Positions 51,196 through 59,838 of a stretch of 64,000 nucleotides of DNA are shown here, one piece after another (position 1 is the first letter of the stretch; the number at the start of each line of letters is the position of its first letter). The position numbers and the translations under genes were made by a program. The DNA is from Lachnospiraceae bacterium (GTDB taxonomy: Bacteria; Bacillota; Clostridia; Lachnospirales; Lachnospiraceae): the NCBI GenBank assembly GCA_014804645.1, contig JAAUZI010000049.1, positions 65,680 through 129,679 of the forward strand, given 5' to 3'. The notes beneath the pieces are model-generated. The model saw only the letters and a list, made by a program, of their open reading frames with translations. It searched no databases and was not told the DNA's origin.

Positions 51196-52722
51196 ATGAA
51201 GAAATATTTTTTGTTTGATCTGGATGGCACGCTGACAGACCCTAAGGTGGGGATTACTACCTGTGTGCAGTACGCGTTACATAGCTTTGGCATAGAGGAG
51301 CCGGATCTGGACAAGCTGGAGCCTTTTATCGGTCCGCCGCTGAAGGATAGCTTTATGGAGTTCTACGGCATGGACGAGCGGCAGGCCGGGGAGGCTGTGG
51401 AGAAGTACCGGGAGCGGTTCAGCGACAAGGGGCTTTTTGAGAACGAGATATATCCGGGGATAGCCCGGATGCTGCAGATTCTGAGCGGCAAGGGTTTCCG
51501 GCTGGCGGTGGCCTCCAGCAAGCCCACCGTGTTCGTGGAGAAAATACTGGAGCATTTCGGCATACGTCAATATTTCAAGGCAGTGGTGGGGAGCGAGTTG
51601 GACGGCAGCCGCAGCAGCAAGGACCAGGTGGTGATGGCGGCGCTGCATCAGCTATTCGGGGACAAGCCCATCCTCTGCAATGAGGTGTACATGATCGGAG
51701 ATCGCAGATTCGACGTGGAGGGCGCCCGGGCCATGAGAGTGGAAAGCGTGGGCGTTACCTACGGCTACGGGGGCATGGAGGAGCTGCGGGAGGCCCATGC
51801 GGATTATATAGTGGAGAGCGTGGAGGAGTTACAGGAATTTCTGCTGCGGGAGCTGTGCGAGGTGCAGCCCAAGGGATTTATGGGCGTCATCGGACCTATG
51901 CTGTTTCCCTTTCTGTTGTTTATGATGATCCGGCAGGTAGTGGCCAACGGGGCGATGTGGCTGGCGGTGGCGGTGGAACCCCATGTGCCGCCGGGCCTGT
52001 GGCAATGGCTCTATTACCGGGATACGGAAACAGAGGCGCTGGGTTACACAGGCAATCTGGGTTCGATTATGCATGCGCTGTCCTATGCCGTGGCGGGAAT
52101 CGCCCTGCTCTATACGGCGCTGCCCGTGATAAGGGAGGCCAAAAAACGCATGGCGCTGAGCCACCTGCGAAGAGAACATTCCAGAAACTATATCATAGCG
52201 CTGTTGACGACCGTAGGCGCTGTGCTGGGGCTGAATCTGCTGTTCGATCTGACGGGCATTACCAACAGCTCCGCCACCTATAGGGCTGTGGCCCAGAGCC
52301 AGCTGTCCGCCTCTCTGGCCGTGGGACTGATTTGCTACGGTATCGTCACTCCCCTGGCGGAGGAATTGATATTTCGGGGCATTGTGTACAACGAGCTGAA
52401 GAGAAACTACAGACTGCCCCTGGCCATGGTAGTGTCGGCTCTGCTGTTCGGCCTGTACCATATGAATCTGGTTCAAGGGGGATACGGATTTATTATGGGG
52501 CTGCTGATGGTGTATCTGTATGAGTATTTCGGGAGTTTTCTGTGGCCGGTGCTGGTACATATGCTGGCCAACAGTCTGGCCTATGTGCTGGGATATACCA
52601 GTGTGGCGGATTCCTTTATTCACAGCTGGTCGACGACAATTGTATGCCTGGCGGTGACAATTGTGGGCGTAAAACTGCTGGATTCTGACAAAAGAAAGCT
52701 TAAAGGCACTGTTGCCGAATAG
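51196..52722 (+). CDS. HAD phosphatase fused to CPBP-family intramembrane protease
   Basis: 508 aa. Residues 1-215 are a Gph/PGP-like HAD phosphatase (FDLDGTLTDP at 6-15, VASSKPT, MIGDRRFDVEGA). From about 230 on seven or so membrane helices follow, with the CPBP/CAAX-protease motifs LAEELIFRG (Glu389, Glu390), FGLYHMN and HMLANS. Both parts keep their catalytic residues. Many HAD and CPBP proteins exist alone; the fusion is uncommon. Role unknown: possibly phosphate release from a lipid or sugar near the membrane. Confidence 0.82.
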   Translation: MKKYFLFDLDGTLTDPKVGITTCVQYALHSFGIEEPDLDKLEPFIGPPLKDSFMEFYGMDERQAGEAVEKYRERFSDKGLFENEIYPGIARMLQILSGKGFRLAVASSKPTVFVEKILEHFGIRQYFKAVVGSELDGSRSSKDQVVMAALHQLFGDKPILCNEVYMIGDRRFDVEGARAMRVESVGVTYGYGGMEELREAHADYIVESVEELQEFLLRELCEVQPKGFMGVIGPMLFPFLLFMMIRQVVANGAMWLAVAVEPHVPPGLWQWLYYRDTETEALGYTGNLGSIMHALSYAVAGIALLYTALPVIREAKKRMALSHLRREHSRNYIIALLTTVGAVLGLNLLFDLTGITNSSATYRAVAQSQLSASLAVGLICYGIVTPLAEELIFRGIVYNELKRNYRLPLAMVVSALLFGLYHMNLVQGGYGFIMGLLMVYLYEYFGSFLWPVLVHMLANSLAYVLGYTSVADSFIHSWSTTIVCLAVTIVGVKLLDSDKRKLKGTVAE

Positions 52723-52748
52723 ACTGACAATTTATTAAAAAGTTTTTA

Positions 52749-52777
52749 TTTACAGACCAGAAAAATAGATGTATAGT
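52749..52777 (+). promoter_or_regulatory. Promoter of gltB
   Basis: TTTACA (52749-52754), 17 bases, TATAGT (52772-52777). Start predicted near 52784, at the foot of the leader hairpin. Confidence 0.7.
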
Positions 52778-52785
52778 ATACATTA

Positions 52786-52832
52786 AATAAGTCGCAATGA
52801 GGTGCATAAAGGCCTCATTGCGACTTATTTTT
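52786..52832 (+). terminator. Leader terminator upstream of gltB
   Basis: Perfect 17-bp stem (AATAAGTCGCAATGAGG with its complement), 10-base loop, T-run. It lies at the very start of the predicted gltB transcript, so it either attenuates gltB or ends transcription from the upstream operon. Confidence 0.85.
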
Positions 52833-52833
52833 A

Positions 52834-52866
52834 TGCGGATAGGAAAATCTAATCGTTAGCGAGTAT
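52834..52866 (+). repeat. Copy B of a repeated 33-base leader element
   Basis: Starts TGCGGATAGGAAAATCTAAT and ends GAGTAT; 31 of 33 bases match 34661-34693. It is followed by AAGGAG and the gltB start, as copy A is followed by AAGGAG and the FkbM gene start. Confidence 0.8.
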
Positions 52867-52886
52867 AAGCAAAAAGGAGAACAGAT

Positions 52887-55800
52887 ATGTTTGATGTGAA
52901 AAAGGAAGTTCCCGAGGCCCCATTGTATCGGGAGGAGTTTGAACATGACAACTGTGGAATAGGCGCCTGTGTGAACATAAAGGGAGAGAAAAGCCATGCC
53001 ACTGTGGAAAATGCTTTAAAAATTGTGGAGAATCTGGAGCACAGGGCGGGCAAGGACGCCGAGGGCAAGACCGGAGACGGCGTTGGAATCCTGACCCAGG
53101 TGCCCCACGGCTTTTTCCGGAGGGTGACGGAGGCTCTGCACATACAGATCGGCGGGGAGAGAGAGTACGGCGTAGGTATGTTTTTCTTTCCTCAGGAGGA
53201 GCTGCGCCGCAACCAGGCCAGAAAAATGTTTGAGATCATTGTGGAGAAGGAGGGGCTGAAGTTCCTGGGATGGAGGGAGGTTCCCATTTTCCCCAATGTG
53301 CTGGGTCACAAGGCGGTGGAATGTATGCCCTGCATCATGCAGGCGTTTGTGGGAAAACCCGCGGATGTGGAGAAAGGACTGGCCTTCGACCGCAGACTCT
53401 ATATCGCCCGACGGGTGTTCGAGCAGTCTACGGACGACACCTATGTGGTGTCTCTGTCCAGTAGGACCATCGTGTACAAGGGGATGTTCCTGGTAGGGCA
53501 GCTGCGGACCTTTTTTGCGGATCTGCAGAGCCCGGACTATGAATCAGCCATCGCCATTGTGCACTCCCGTTTTTCTACCAACACCAATCCCAGCTGGGAG
53601 AGGGCGCACCCCAATCGCTTTATCGTACATAACGGGGAGATCAATACCATACGGGGAAATGCGGACAAAATGCTGGCGAGGGAGGAAAATATGTCCTCCG
53701 AACATCTGACAGGGCAGCTGCACAAGGTGCTGCCCGCCATCAACAAGACGGGTTCCGACTCCGCCATGCTGGATAATACGCTGGAATTTTTGGTGATGAG
53801 CGGCGTGGAACTGCCGCTGGCGGTAATGATTGCCATTCCCGAGCCGTGGGCCAACGACAGGGCCATGTCCCAGAGCAAGCGGGATTTCTACCAGTATTAT
53901 GCCACGATGATGGAGCCGTGGGACGGCCCGGCCTCCATTCTCTTTTCCGACGGGGATGTGATGGGAGCGGTGCTGGACCGCAACGGTCTGCGACCCTCCC
54001 GCTATATGATTACCGAGGACGACCAGCTGATTCTGTCCTCGGAGGTGGGGGTGCTGGATGTGGACCCTGCCAAAATCAAGCGCAAGAACCGTCTGCGTCC
54101 GGGCAAAATGCTGTTGGTGGACACGGTCAGAGGAGAAGTCATTGACGACGAACAGCTCAAGGAGAGCTATGCCTCCCGGCAGCCCTACGGCGAGTGGCTG
54201 GACAGCAATCTGGTGGAGCTGCACGACTTAAAGATTCCCAATCAGCGGGTGCCGCAGTACACGGACGACGAGAGACAGCGGATACAGAAGGCCTTCGGTT
54301 ATACCTACGACGAGTTAAAGACCAGCATTCTGCCCATGGCAAATAATGGCGGGGAGGCCATCGCCGCCATGGGCGTGGACACGCCGCTGCCAGTGCTGAG
54401 CAAGACCCATCACCCGCTTTTCCACTATTTTAAGCAGCTCTTTGCCCAGGTGACCAACCCGCCTATAGACGCCATCCGTGAGGAGATCGTGACCTCCACC
54501 ACGGTGTACATAGGCACAGAGGGGAATCTGCTGCAGGAGTCCCCGGAGAACTGCAAGGTGCTGAAGGTGAACAATCCGATTTTGACCACCACGGACCTGC
54601 TCAAAATCAAGAATATGAAGGTGGAGGGCTTTAGGGTGGAGGTGGTCCCCATCACCTACTATAAGAATACCAGCCTGGAGCGGGCCATTGACCGGCTGTA
54701 TGTGGAGGCTGACAGAGCCTACCGAGACGGCGCTAATGTATTGATTTTATCCGACAGGGGCGTGGACGAGAACCATGTGGCTATCCCCTCTCTGCTGGCG
54801 GTGTCTGCCCTGAACCAGTATCTGGTGCGCACGAAAAAGCGTACCCGTGTGGCGCTGATTCTGGAATCGGGAGAACCCAGGGAGGTGCATCACTTCGCCA
54901 CACTGCTGGGCTACGGAGCCTGCGCCATCAATCCCTACCTGGCCCAGGAATCCATCAAGGAGTTGATCGACAACAATATGCTGGACAAGGACTACTATGC
55001 GGCGGTGGACGACTACAACAGCGCCGTGCTCCACGGGATTGTAAAGATTGCTTCCAAAATGGGTATCAGCACGATACAGTCCTATCAGGGTTCCAAGATT
55101 TTTGAGGCTATAGGCATCGACCAGACGGTGATTGACAGATATTTTGCCGGCACGGTGAGTCGGGTGGGAGGTATCACTCTCAAAGACATTGAGAAGGATA
55201 TGGACCGGCTGCACTCCATGGCTTTTGATCCGCTGGGACTTTACAATGACCTGACTCTGGACAGCCCGGGTCATCACAAGCTGCGCAGCGGCGGCGAGGA
55301 GCATCTCTACAATCCCGCCACCATTCATCTGCTGCAGGAGTCCACCAGGCGGGGCGACTACGACATGTTCAAGCAGTATACCGCTCTGGTAAACGATGAG
55401 AATTCGGTGAGAAATCTGCGCGGGCTGATGGATTTTGCCTATCCGAAAAGGGGCGTTCCCCTGGAGTCGGTGGAGTCCGTGGAGAGTATTGTGACCCGCT
55501 TTAAGACCGGGGCCATGTCCTACGGTTCCATCTCCAAGGAGGCTCATGAGACCATGGCCATCGCCATGAACCGCTTACACGGCAAGAGCAATTCCGGTGA
55601 GGGCGGCGAGGAGCCGGAGCGGCTAACGGTATCGCCGGACGGCTTGAACCGTTGCTCTGCCATCAAACAGGTGGCTAGCGGGCGTTTCGGCGTGACCAGC
55701 CGCTATCTGGTCAGTGCCCAGGAGATACAGATCAAGATGGCCCAGGGGGCAAAACCCGGAGAGGGCGGCCATCTGCCCGGCGGCAAGGTATATCCCTGGA

Positions 55801-57434
55801 TCGCCAAGACCAGGCACTCCACCCCCGGCGTGTCTCTGATCTCGCCGCCGCCGCACCACGATATATATTCCATCGAGGATCTGGCGCAGCTGATTTACGA
55901 TCTGAAGAACGCTAATACCCGGGCCAGAATCTCCGTAAAACTGGTGTCCGAGGCGGGGGTGGGCACGGTGGCCGCAGGCGTGGCAAAGGCCGGCGCACAG
56001 GTGATTCTGGTGTCCGGCTATGACGGCGGCACGGGCGCGGCCCCCAGGAGTTCCATTCACAACGCGGGACTGCCCTGGGAGCTTGGGCTGGCGGAGACCC
56101 ACCAGACGCTGATCATGAACGGTCTGCGAAATAAAGTGCGTATTGAGACGGACGGCAAGCTGATGAGCGGCCGAGACGTGGCTATTGCGGCTATACTGGG
56201 GGCGGAGGAATTTGGCTTTGCCACCGCTCCTCTGGTGACTATGGGCTGCGTCATGATGCGGGTGTGCAATCTGGATACCTGTCCCGTGGGCGTGGCTACC
56301 CAGAATCCGGAGCTGCGCAAGAACTTTAGGGGCAAGCCGGAGTATGTGGAGAATTTCATGCGCTTTGTCGCCCAGGAACTGCGGGAATACATGGCCCGTC
56401 TGGGGGTCAGAAACGTGGAGGAGCTGGTGGGGCGCACGGATCTGCTGAAGGTGAGGACGGATCTGCCCCAGAGGCAGCAGGAGATAGATTTGTCCCGCAT
56501 TTTAGACAACCCCTATGTGGGCATGAAAAAGAGCGCAGCGTTTGACCCCAAGCAGGTGTATGATTTTGAACTGGAAAAGACTCTGGATGAAAAAGTGCTG
56601 CTAAAACAGCTTTCCAAGGCTATAGATGCAGGGCAGAAACGCAGTGTCACCGTGGATGTGGGCAACACGGACAGGGCTTTCGGAACGATTTTGGGCAGCG
56701 AGATCACCCGCAGGTTCGGGGATACGCTGGAGGAGGATACCTATCATGTGCTGTGCAATGGCGCAGGTGGGCAGTCCTTTGGCGCATTCATCCCCAAGGG
56801 GCTGACACTGGAGCTGGTGGGTGACTCCAATGATTATTTCGGCAAGGGGCTGTCCGGCGGTAAGCTGGTGGTCTATCCGCCTAAGGGGAGCCGTTTTAAG
56901 GCGGAGGAAAATATTATCATCGGCAATGTGGCCATGTACGGGGCCACCAGCGGCAAGGCTTTCATAAACGGCGTGGCGGGCGAGCGTTTCTGCGTGCGCA
57001 ACTCCGGGGCGAGAGCGGTGGTGGAAGGCGTGGGCGACCACGGCTGCGAGTATATGACCGGCGGCTGCGTGGTAGTGTTGGGACGCACCGGCAAGAATTT
57101 TGCCGCAGGTATGAGCGGCGGTGTGGCCTATGTGCTGGATGAGGGCAACGATCTGTATAAGAGACTGAATAAGGAGATGGTCTCCTCCTATGAAATCACT
57201 TCCAAATATGACGTGCAGGAACTGAAAGAGATGATCCGGGAGCATGTGGCGATGACCGGTTCCGCCAAGGGCAGGGAGGTGCTGGACCACTTTGGGGAGT
57301 ATCTGCCCAAGTTCAAGAAGATCATCCCCCACGATTACGAGCGGGTGCTTAAGACCATCGTGCAGATGGAGGAGAAGGGACTGAGTGCGGAGCAGGCCCA
57401 GATCGAGGCGTTTTACGCCAATACGAGGAAGTGA
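52887..57434 (+). CDS. gltB: Glutamate synthase large subunit
   Basis: 1515 aa, full length for the family. Class II glutaminase domain whose nucleophile Cys23 (EHDNCGIGA) would be exposed after removal of a 22-residue propeptide; central linker; FMN-binding synthase domain with GEGGEEPERL and the 3Fe-4S cysteines 1121, 1127 and 1132 (CVMMRVCNLDTCPVG); C-terminal GXGXG beta-helix. Transfers the glutamine amide to 2-oxoglutarate with electrons from GltD. Behind a leader terminator, so expression is probably attenuated in response to a nitrogen signal. Confidence 0.95.
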   Translation: MFDVKKEVPEAPLYREEFEHDNCGIGACVNIKGEKSHATVENALKIVENLEHRAGKDAEGKTGDGVGILTQVPHGFFRRVTEALHIQIGGEREYGVGMFFFPQEELRRNQARKMFEIIVEKEGLKFLGWREVPIFPNVLGHKAVECMPCIMQAFVGKPADVEKGLAFDRRLYIARRVFEQSTDDTYVVSLSSRTIVYKGMFLVGQLRTFFADLQSPDYESAIAIVHSRFSTNTNPSWERAHPNRFIVHNGEINTIRGNADKMLAREENMSSEHLTGQLHKVLPAINKTGSDSAMLDNTLEFLVMSGVELPLAVMIAIPEPWANDRAMSQSKRDFYQYYATMMEPWDGPASILFSDGDVMGAVLDRNGLRPSRYMITEDDQLILSSEVGVLDVDPAKIKRKNRLRPGKMLLVDTVRGEVIDDEQLKESYASRQPYGEWLDSNLVELHDLKIPNQRVPQYTDDERQRIQKAFGYTYDELKTSILPMANNGGEAIAAMGVDTPLPVLSKTHHPLFHYFKQLFAQVTNPPIDAIREEIVTSTTVYIGTEGNLLQESPENCKVLKVNNPILTTTDLLKIKNMKVEGFRVEVVPITYYKNTSLERAIDRLYVEADRAYRDGANVLILSDRGVDENHVAIPSLLAVSALNQYLVRTKKRTRVALILESGEPREVHHFATLLGYGACAINPYLAQESIKELIDNNMLDKDYYAAVDDYNSAVLHGIVKIASKMGISTIQSYQGSKIFEAIGIDQTVIDRYFAGTVSRVGGITLKDIEKDMDRLHSMAFDPLGLYNDLTLDSPGHHKLRSGGEEHLYNPATIHLLQESTRRGDYDMFKQYTALVNDENSVRNLRGLMDFAYPKRGVPLESVESVESIVTRFKTGAMSYGSISKEAHETMAIAMNRLHGKSNSGEGGEEPERLTVSPDGLNRCSAIKQVASGRFGVTSRYLVSAQEIQIKMAQGAKPGEGGHLPGGKVYPWIAKTRHSTPGVSLISPPPHHDIYSIEDLAQLIYDLKNANTRARISVKLVSEAGVGTVAAGVAKAGAQVILVSGYDGGTGAAPRSSIHNAGLPWELGLAETHQTLIMNGLRNKVRIETDGKLMSGRDVAIAAILGAEEFGFATAPLVTMGCVMMRVCNLDTCPVGVATQNPELRKNFRGKPEYVENFMRFVAQELREYMARLGVRNVEELVGRTDLLKVRTDLPQRQQEIDLSRILDNPYVGMKKSAAFDPKQVYDFELEKTLDEKVLLKQLSKAIDAGQKRSVTVDVGNTDRAFGTILGSEITRRFGDTLEEDTYHVLCNGAGGQSFGAFIPKGLTLELVGDSNDYFGKGLSGGKLVVYPPKGSRFKAEENIIIGNVAMYGATSGKAFINGVAGERFCVRNSGARAVVEGVGDHGCEYMTGGCVVVLGRTGKNFAAGMSGGVAYVLDEGNDLYKRLNKEMVSSYEITSKYDVQELKEMIREHVAMTGSAKGREVLDHFGEYLPKFKKIIPHDYERVLKTIVQMEEKGLSAEQAQIEAFYANTRK

Positions 57435-57460
57435 GGGTACCGCAAAAATGGGACGCTCCA

Positions 57461-57642
57461 GGTGGGTAATCATTCCCGTGTGGACACGCTTGCGCTCGGA
57501 TTCACAGCGTAGCAGTGCTAAACTCGTGCCGAATCACATTCGGCATAGCCTCGCAGAGTTTGCATAGCAAACTCCGCACTGACGTGTTCATGGAGTTGTG
57601 CCTAAAGCACAACTCCTGTCCTCACGGAAACAATTACCCGCC
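57461..57642. repeat. Structured 182-bp repeat-like element between gltB and gltD
   Basis: Its ends are imperfect 26-base inverted repeats (21 of 26 match: GGTGGGTAAT... against ...ATTACCCGCC). Inside are three perfect hairpins: TGCCGAAT/ATTCGGCA (57527-57545), GAGTTTGC/GCAAACTC (57556-57574) and GGAGTTGTGC/GCACAACTCC (57592-57616). No reading frame of note. It looks like a MITE-type or palindromic intergenic element inserted in the gltBD operon. The remaining 57643-57715 holds only the gltD leader. Confidence 0.65.
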
Positions 57643-57715
57643 GGAAGCTGGATATTGCATGTGTTAAGTGTAGCATCATACAAGTGCAACAGGACGCTAA
57701 TAGAGGAGAAGAGAT

Positions 57716-59209
57716 ATGGGAAAACCTACAGGTTTTATGGAATATGAGAGGGAGGTGTCCGCAGCGGCGGCGCCTCTGGAGAGAATCAAACATTTCCGGG
57801 AGTTTCATGAGCATTTGCCCCGGGAGAAACAGCAGCTGCAGGGGGCCAGGTGTATGGAGTGCGGCGTGCCGTTCTGTCAGTCGGGCATGATGCTGTGCGG
57901 CATGGCTAGCGGTTGTCCGCTGCATAATCTGATCCCGGAGTGGAACGATCTGGTGTATCACGGCAACTGGGAGCAGGCCTACAAGCGGCTGAAAAAGACC
58001 AGCAGTTTCCCGGAGTTTACGTCCCGGGTGTGTCCAGCGCTGTGTGAGGCGGCCTGCACCTGCGGCTTAAACGGGGAGCCAGTGACTACCAAGGAAAACG
58101 AGTATGCCATCATAGAGTATGCCTATGAACAGGGCTATGCGGTGGCGGACCCGCCCAAGGTGCGAACCGGGAAAAGGGTGGCGGTTATCGGCAGCGGCCC
58201 CTCAGGGCTGGCGGCGGCGGACCAGCTGAACCGCCGGGGGCACAGCGTCACGGTGTTCGAGCGCTCTGACAGGGTGGGAGGGCTGCTGATGTACGGCATT
58301 CCCAATATGAAACTGGAAAAACATATCATAGACCGCAAGATAAAGATTATGGAGGAGGAGGGCGTCGTATTCCGCACCGGCGTGGATGTGGGCCGGGACG
58401 TGAAAGCGCAAAAGCTCCTGCAGGATTTTGACCGGGTGGTGCTTGCCTGCGGCGCCTCCAATCCTCGGGACATCAAGGCGCCCGGAAGGGACGCCAAGGG
58501 CGTATATTTTGCCGTGGACTTTCTGACGTCCAACACGAAAAGTCTGTTGGATTCCGATTTTGCGGACAAAAAGTATGTGGATACCCAGGGGAAAGCGGTG
58601 GTGATTATCGGCGGCGGGGACACGGGCAACGACTGTGTGGGAACGGCCATCCGCCATGGGGCAAAGTCCGTGACCCAGATTGAAATGATGCCCAAGGCCC
58701 CGGATAAAAGGGCGCAGGACAATCCCTGGCCCCAGTGGCCCAAGGTCTGCAAGACCGACTACGGCCAGGAGGAATCCATCGCCCTGTATGGGCATGATCC
58801 CCGGATCTATGAGAGCACGGTGAAGGAATTTGTGAAGGACAAGAGTGGGAATCTGAAAGCGGTAAAGGTGGTAAAATTGTCCTGGGAAAAGGACCCGGAG
58901 AGCGGCCGCATGAACATGCGGGAGATCCCCGGCAGCGAGCAGACGCTGGAGGCGGATATCGTGCTCATCGCCGCAGGTTTTCTGGGCAGTCAGGACTATG
59001 TGACGGAGGCTTTCGGCGTAGAGCGCAACGAGCGCACCAATGTAAAGACTGCGCCGGGACAGTATCGGACCAGCGCAGCGAATGTGTTTGTGGCCGGTGA
59101 CATGCACCGCGGCCAGTCCCTGGTGGTATGGGCCATCCGCGAGGGCCGGGAGGCCGCTCAGGCCGTGGATGAGAGCCTGATGGGCTACTCAAATCTGGTG
59201 GTGCAGTGA
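57716..59209 (+). CDS. gltD: Glutamate synthase small subunit
   Basis: 497 aa. N-terminal cysteine-rich 4Fe-4S region (CMECGVPFC; CPALCEAACTCG), then FAD-binding VIGSGPSGLAAADQL and NAD(P)H-binding VIIGGGDTGNDCVG. Typical NADPH-dependent GltD, feeding electrons to GltB. GAGGAG SD. Separated from gltB by 281 bases that hold the structured element, an unusual gap for this pair. Confidence 0.95.
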   Translation: MGKPTGFMEYEREVSAAAAPLERIKHFREFHEHLPREKQQLQGARCMECGVPFCQSGMMLCGMASGCPLHNLIPEWNDLVYHGNWEQAYKRLKKTSSFPEFTSRVCPALCEAACTCGLNGEPVTTKENEYAIIEYAYEQGYAVADPPKVRTGKRVAVIGSGPSGLAAADQLNRRGHSVTVFERSDRVGGLLMYGIPNMKLEKHIIDRKIKIMEEEGVVFRTGVDVGRDVKAQKLLQDFDRVVLACGASNPRDIKAPGRDAKGVYFAVDFLTSNTKSLLDSDFADKKYVDTQGKAVVIIGGGDTGNDCVGTAIRHGAKSVTQIEMMPKAPDKRAQDNPWPQWPKVCKTDYGQEESIALYGHDPRIYESTVKEFVKDKSGNLKAVKVVKLSWEKDPESGRMNMREIPGSEQTLEADIVLIAAGFLGSQDYVTEAFGVERNERTNVKTAPGQYRTSAANVFVAGDMHRGQSLVVWAIREGREAAQAVDESLMGYSNLVVQ

Positions 59210-59257
59210 TAACGCATACATACCGGCGGGACATAAATTTGCTTTAATAGAGAGCGC

Positions 59258-59290
59258 AGATGGCTGCCCCCTATTCGGGGACAGCCATCT
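59258..59290. terminator. Shared hairpin between gltD and the DUF2716 gene
   Basis: AGATGGCTG (59258-59266) pairs with CAGCCATCT (59282-59290), with CCCC/GGGG inside. The T-runs on either side are weak. It overlaps the last codons of the minus-strand gene and probably ends both convergent transcripts. Confidence 0.55.
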
Positions 59291-59765
59291 CCTGTAATTC
59301 CAGATACTGGGCCAGCCGCTCAAAATGCGCGATCAACTCGTCTCCCCACAGATAGAGTTCACTCCGCCACGGATGCCCCAGCATGCCGAAGGACCAGTCC
59401 GACGCAATGAAAAAGTAGTAATCTCCATCGGGCCAGTAGCTGGGGAAATATACATTGCAGTCCCGCTCATCATCATGGTAGTGATAATACAGGGGAATCC
59501 GCTCGCGGGGATTGAAAGTAAAGCAGTCGTGATTATAGTCCAGCGCATAGAGGAATCCGTCCTCTGGGACAAGGGACTCAAAAACCTCGTTTACCCGCGA
59601 TTCCTGCTCCTGGGTCCAACCGTGTTCCCCCAGCCGATATAACCGATAGGGATGCGGGAAAGAAAAGGGACTCTTATCCGGATTCCACATGGGGCTAAAT
59701 TGATATTCGCCAAACATCCTGTCCCACAGCCGGTCCTCCAGTTCCCGATCCAGTATAACTTTCAT
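59271..59765 (-). CDS. DUF2716-family protein
   Basis: 164 aa, soluble, aromatic-rich. The family is recognised by the SPMWNPDKSPFSFPHPYRLY start and the SYWPDGDYYFFIASDWSFGMLGHPW block (split here as PDGDYYFFIASDWSFG and LGHPW). Function unknown. AAAGGAG SD. Lies alone between gltD and valS. Confidence 0.75.
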   Translation of the reverse strand: MKVILDRELEDRLWDRMFGEYQFSPMWNPDKSPFSFPHPYRLYRLGEHGWTQEQESRVNEVFESLVPEDGFLYALDYNHDCFTFNPRERIPLYYHYHDDERDCNVYFPSYWPDGDYYFFIASDWSFGMLGHPWRSELYLWGDELIAHFERLAQYLELQEMAVPE

Positions 59766-59838
59766 TGCGGTTTTCTCCTTTCGCAGCGCAGATAATAGAG
59801 TGTGACAATATTTATTTTAGCAGGGAACCGCTGCCCAG

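Noticed and set aside
57461-57642. CRISPR array between gltB and gltD
   Set aside because: The hairpins have different sequences and there are no equal repeats with spacers; no cas genes are present.
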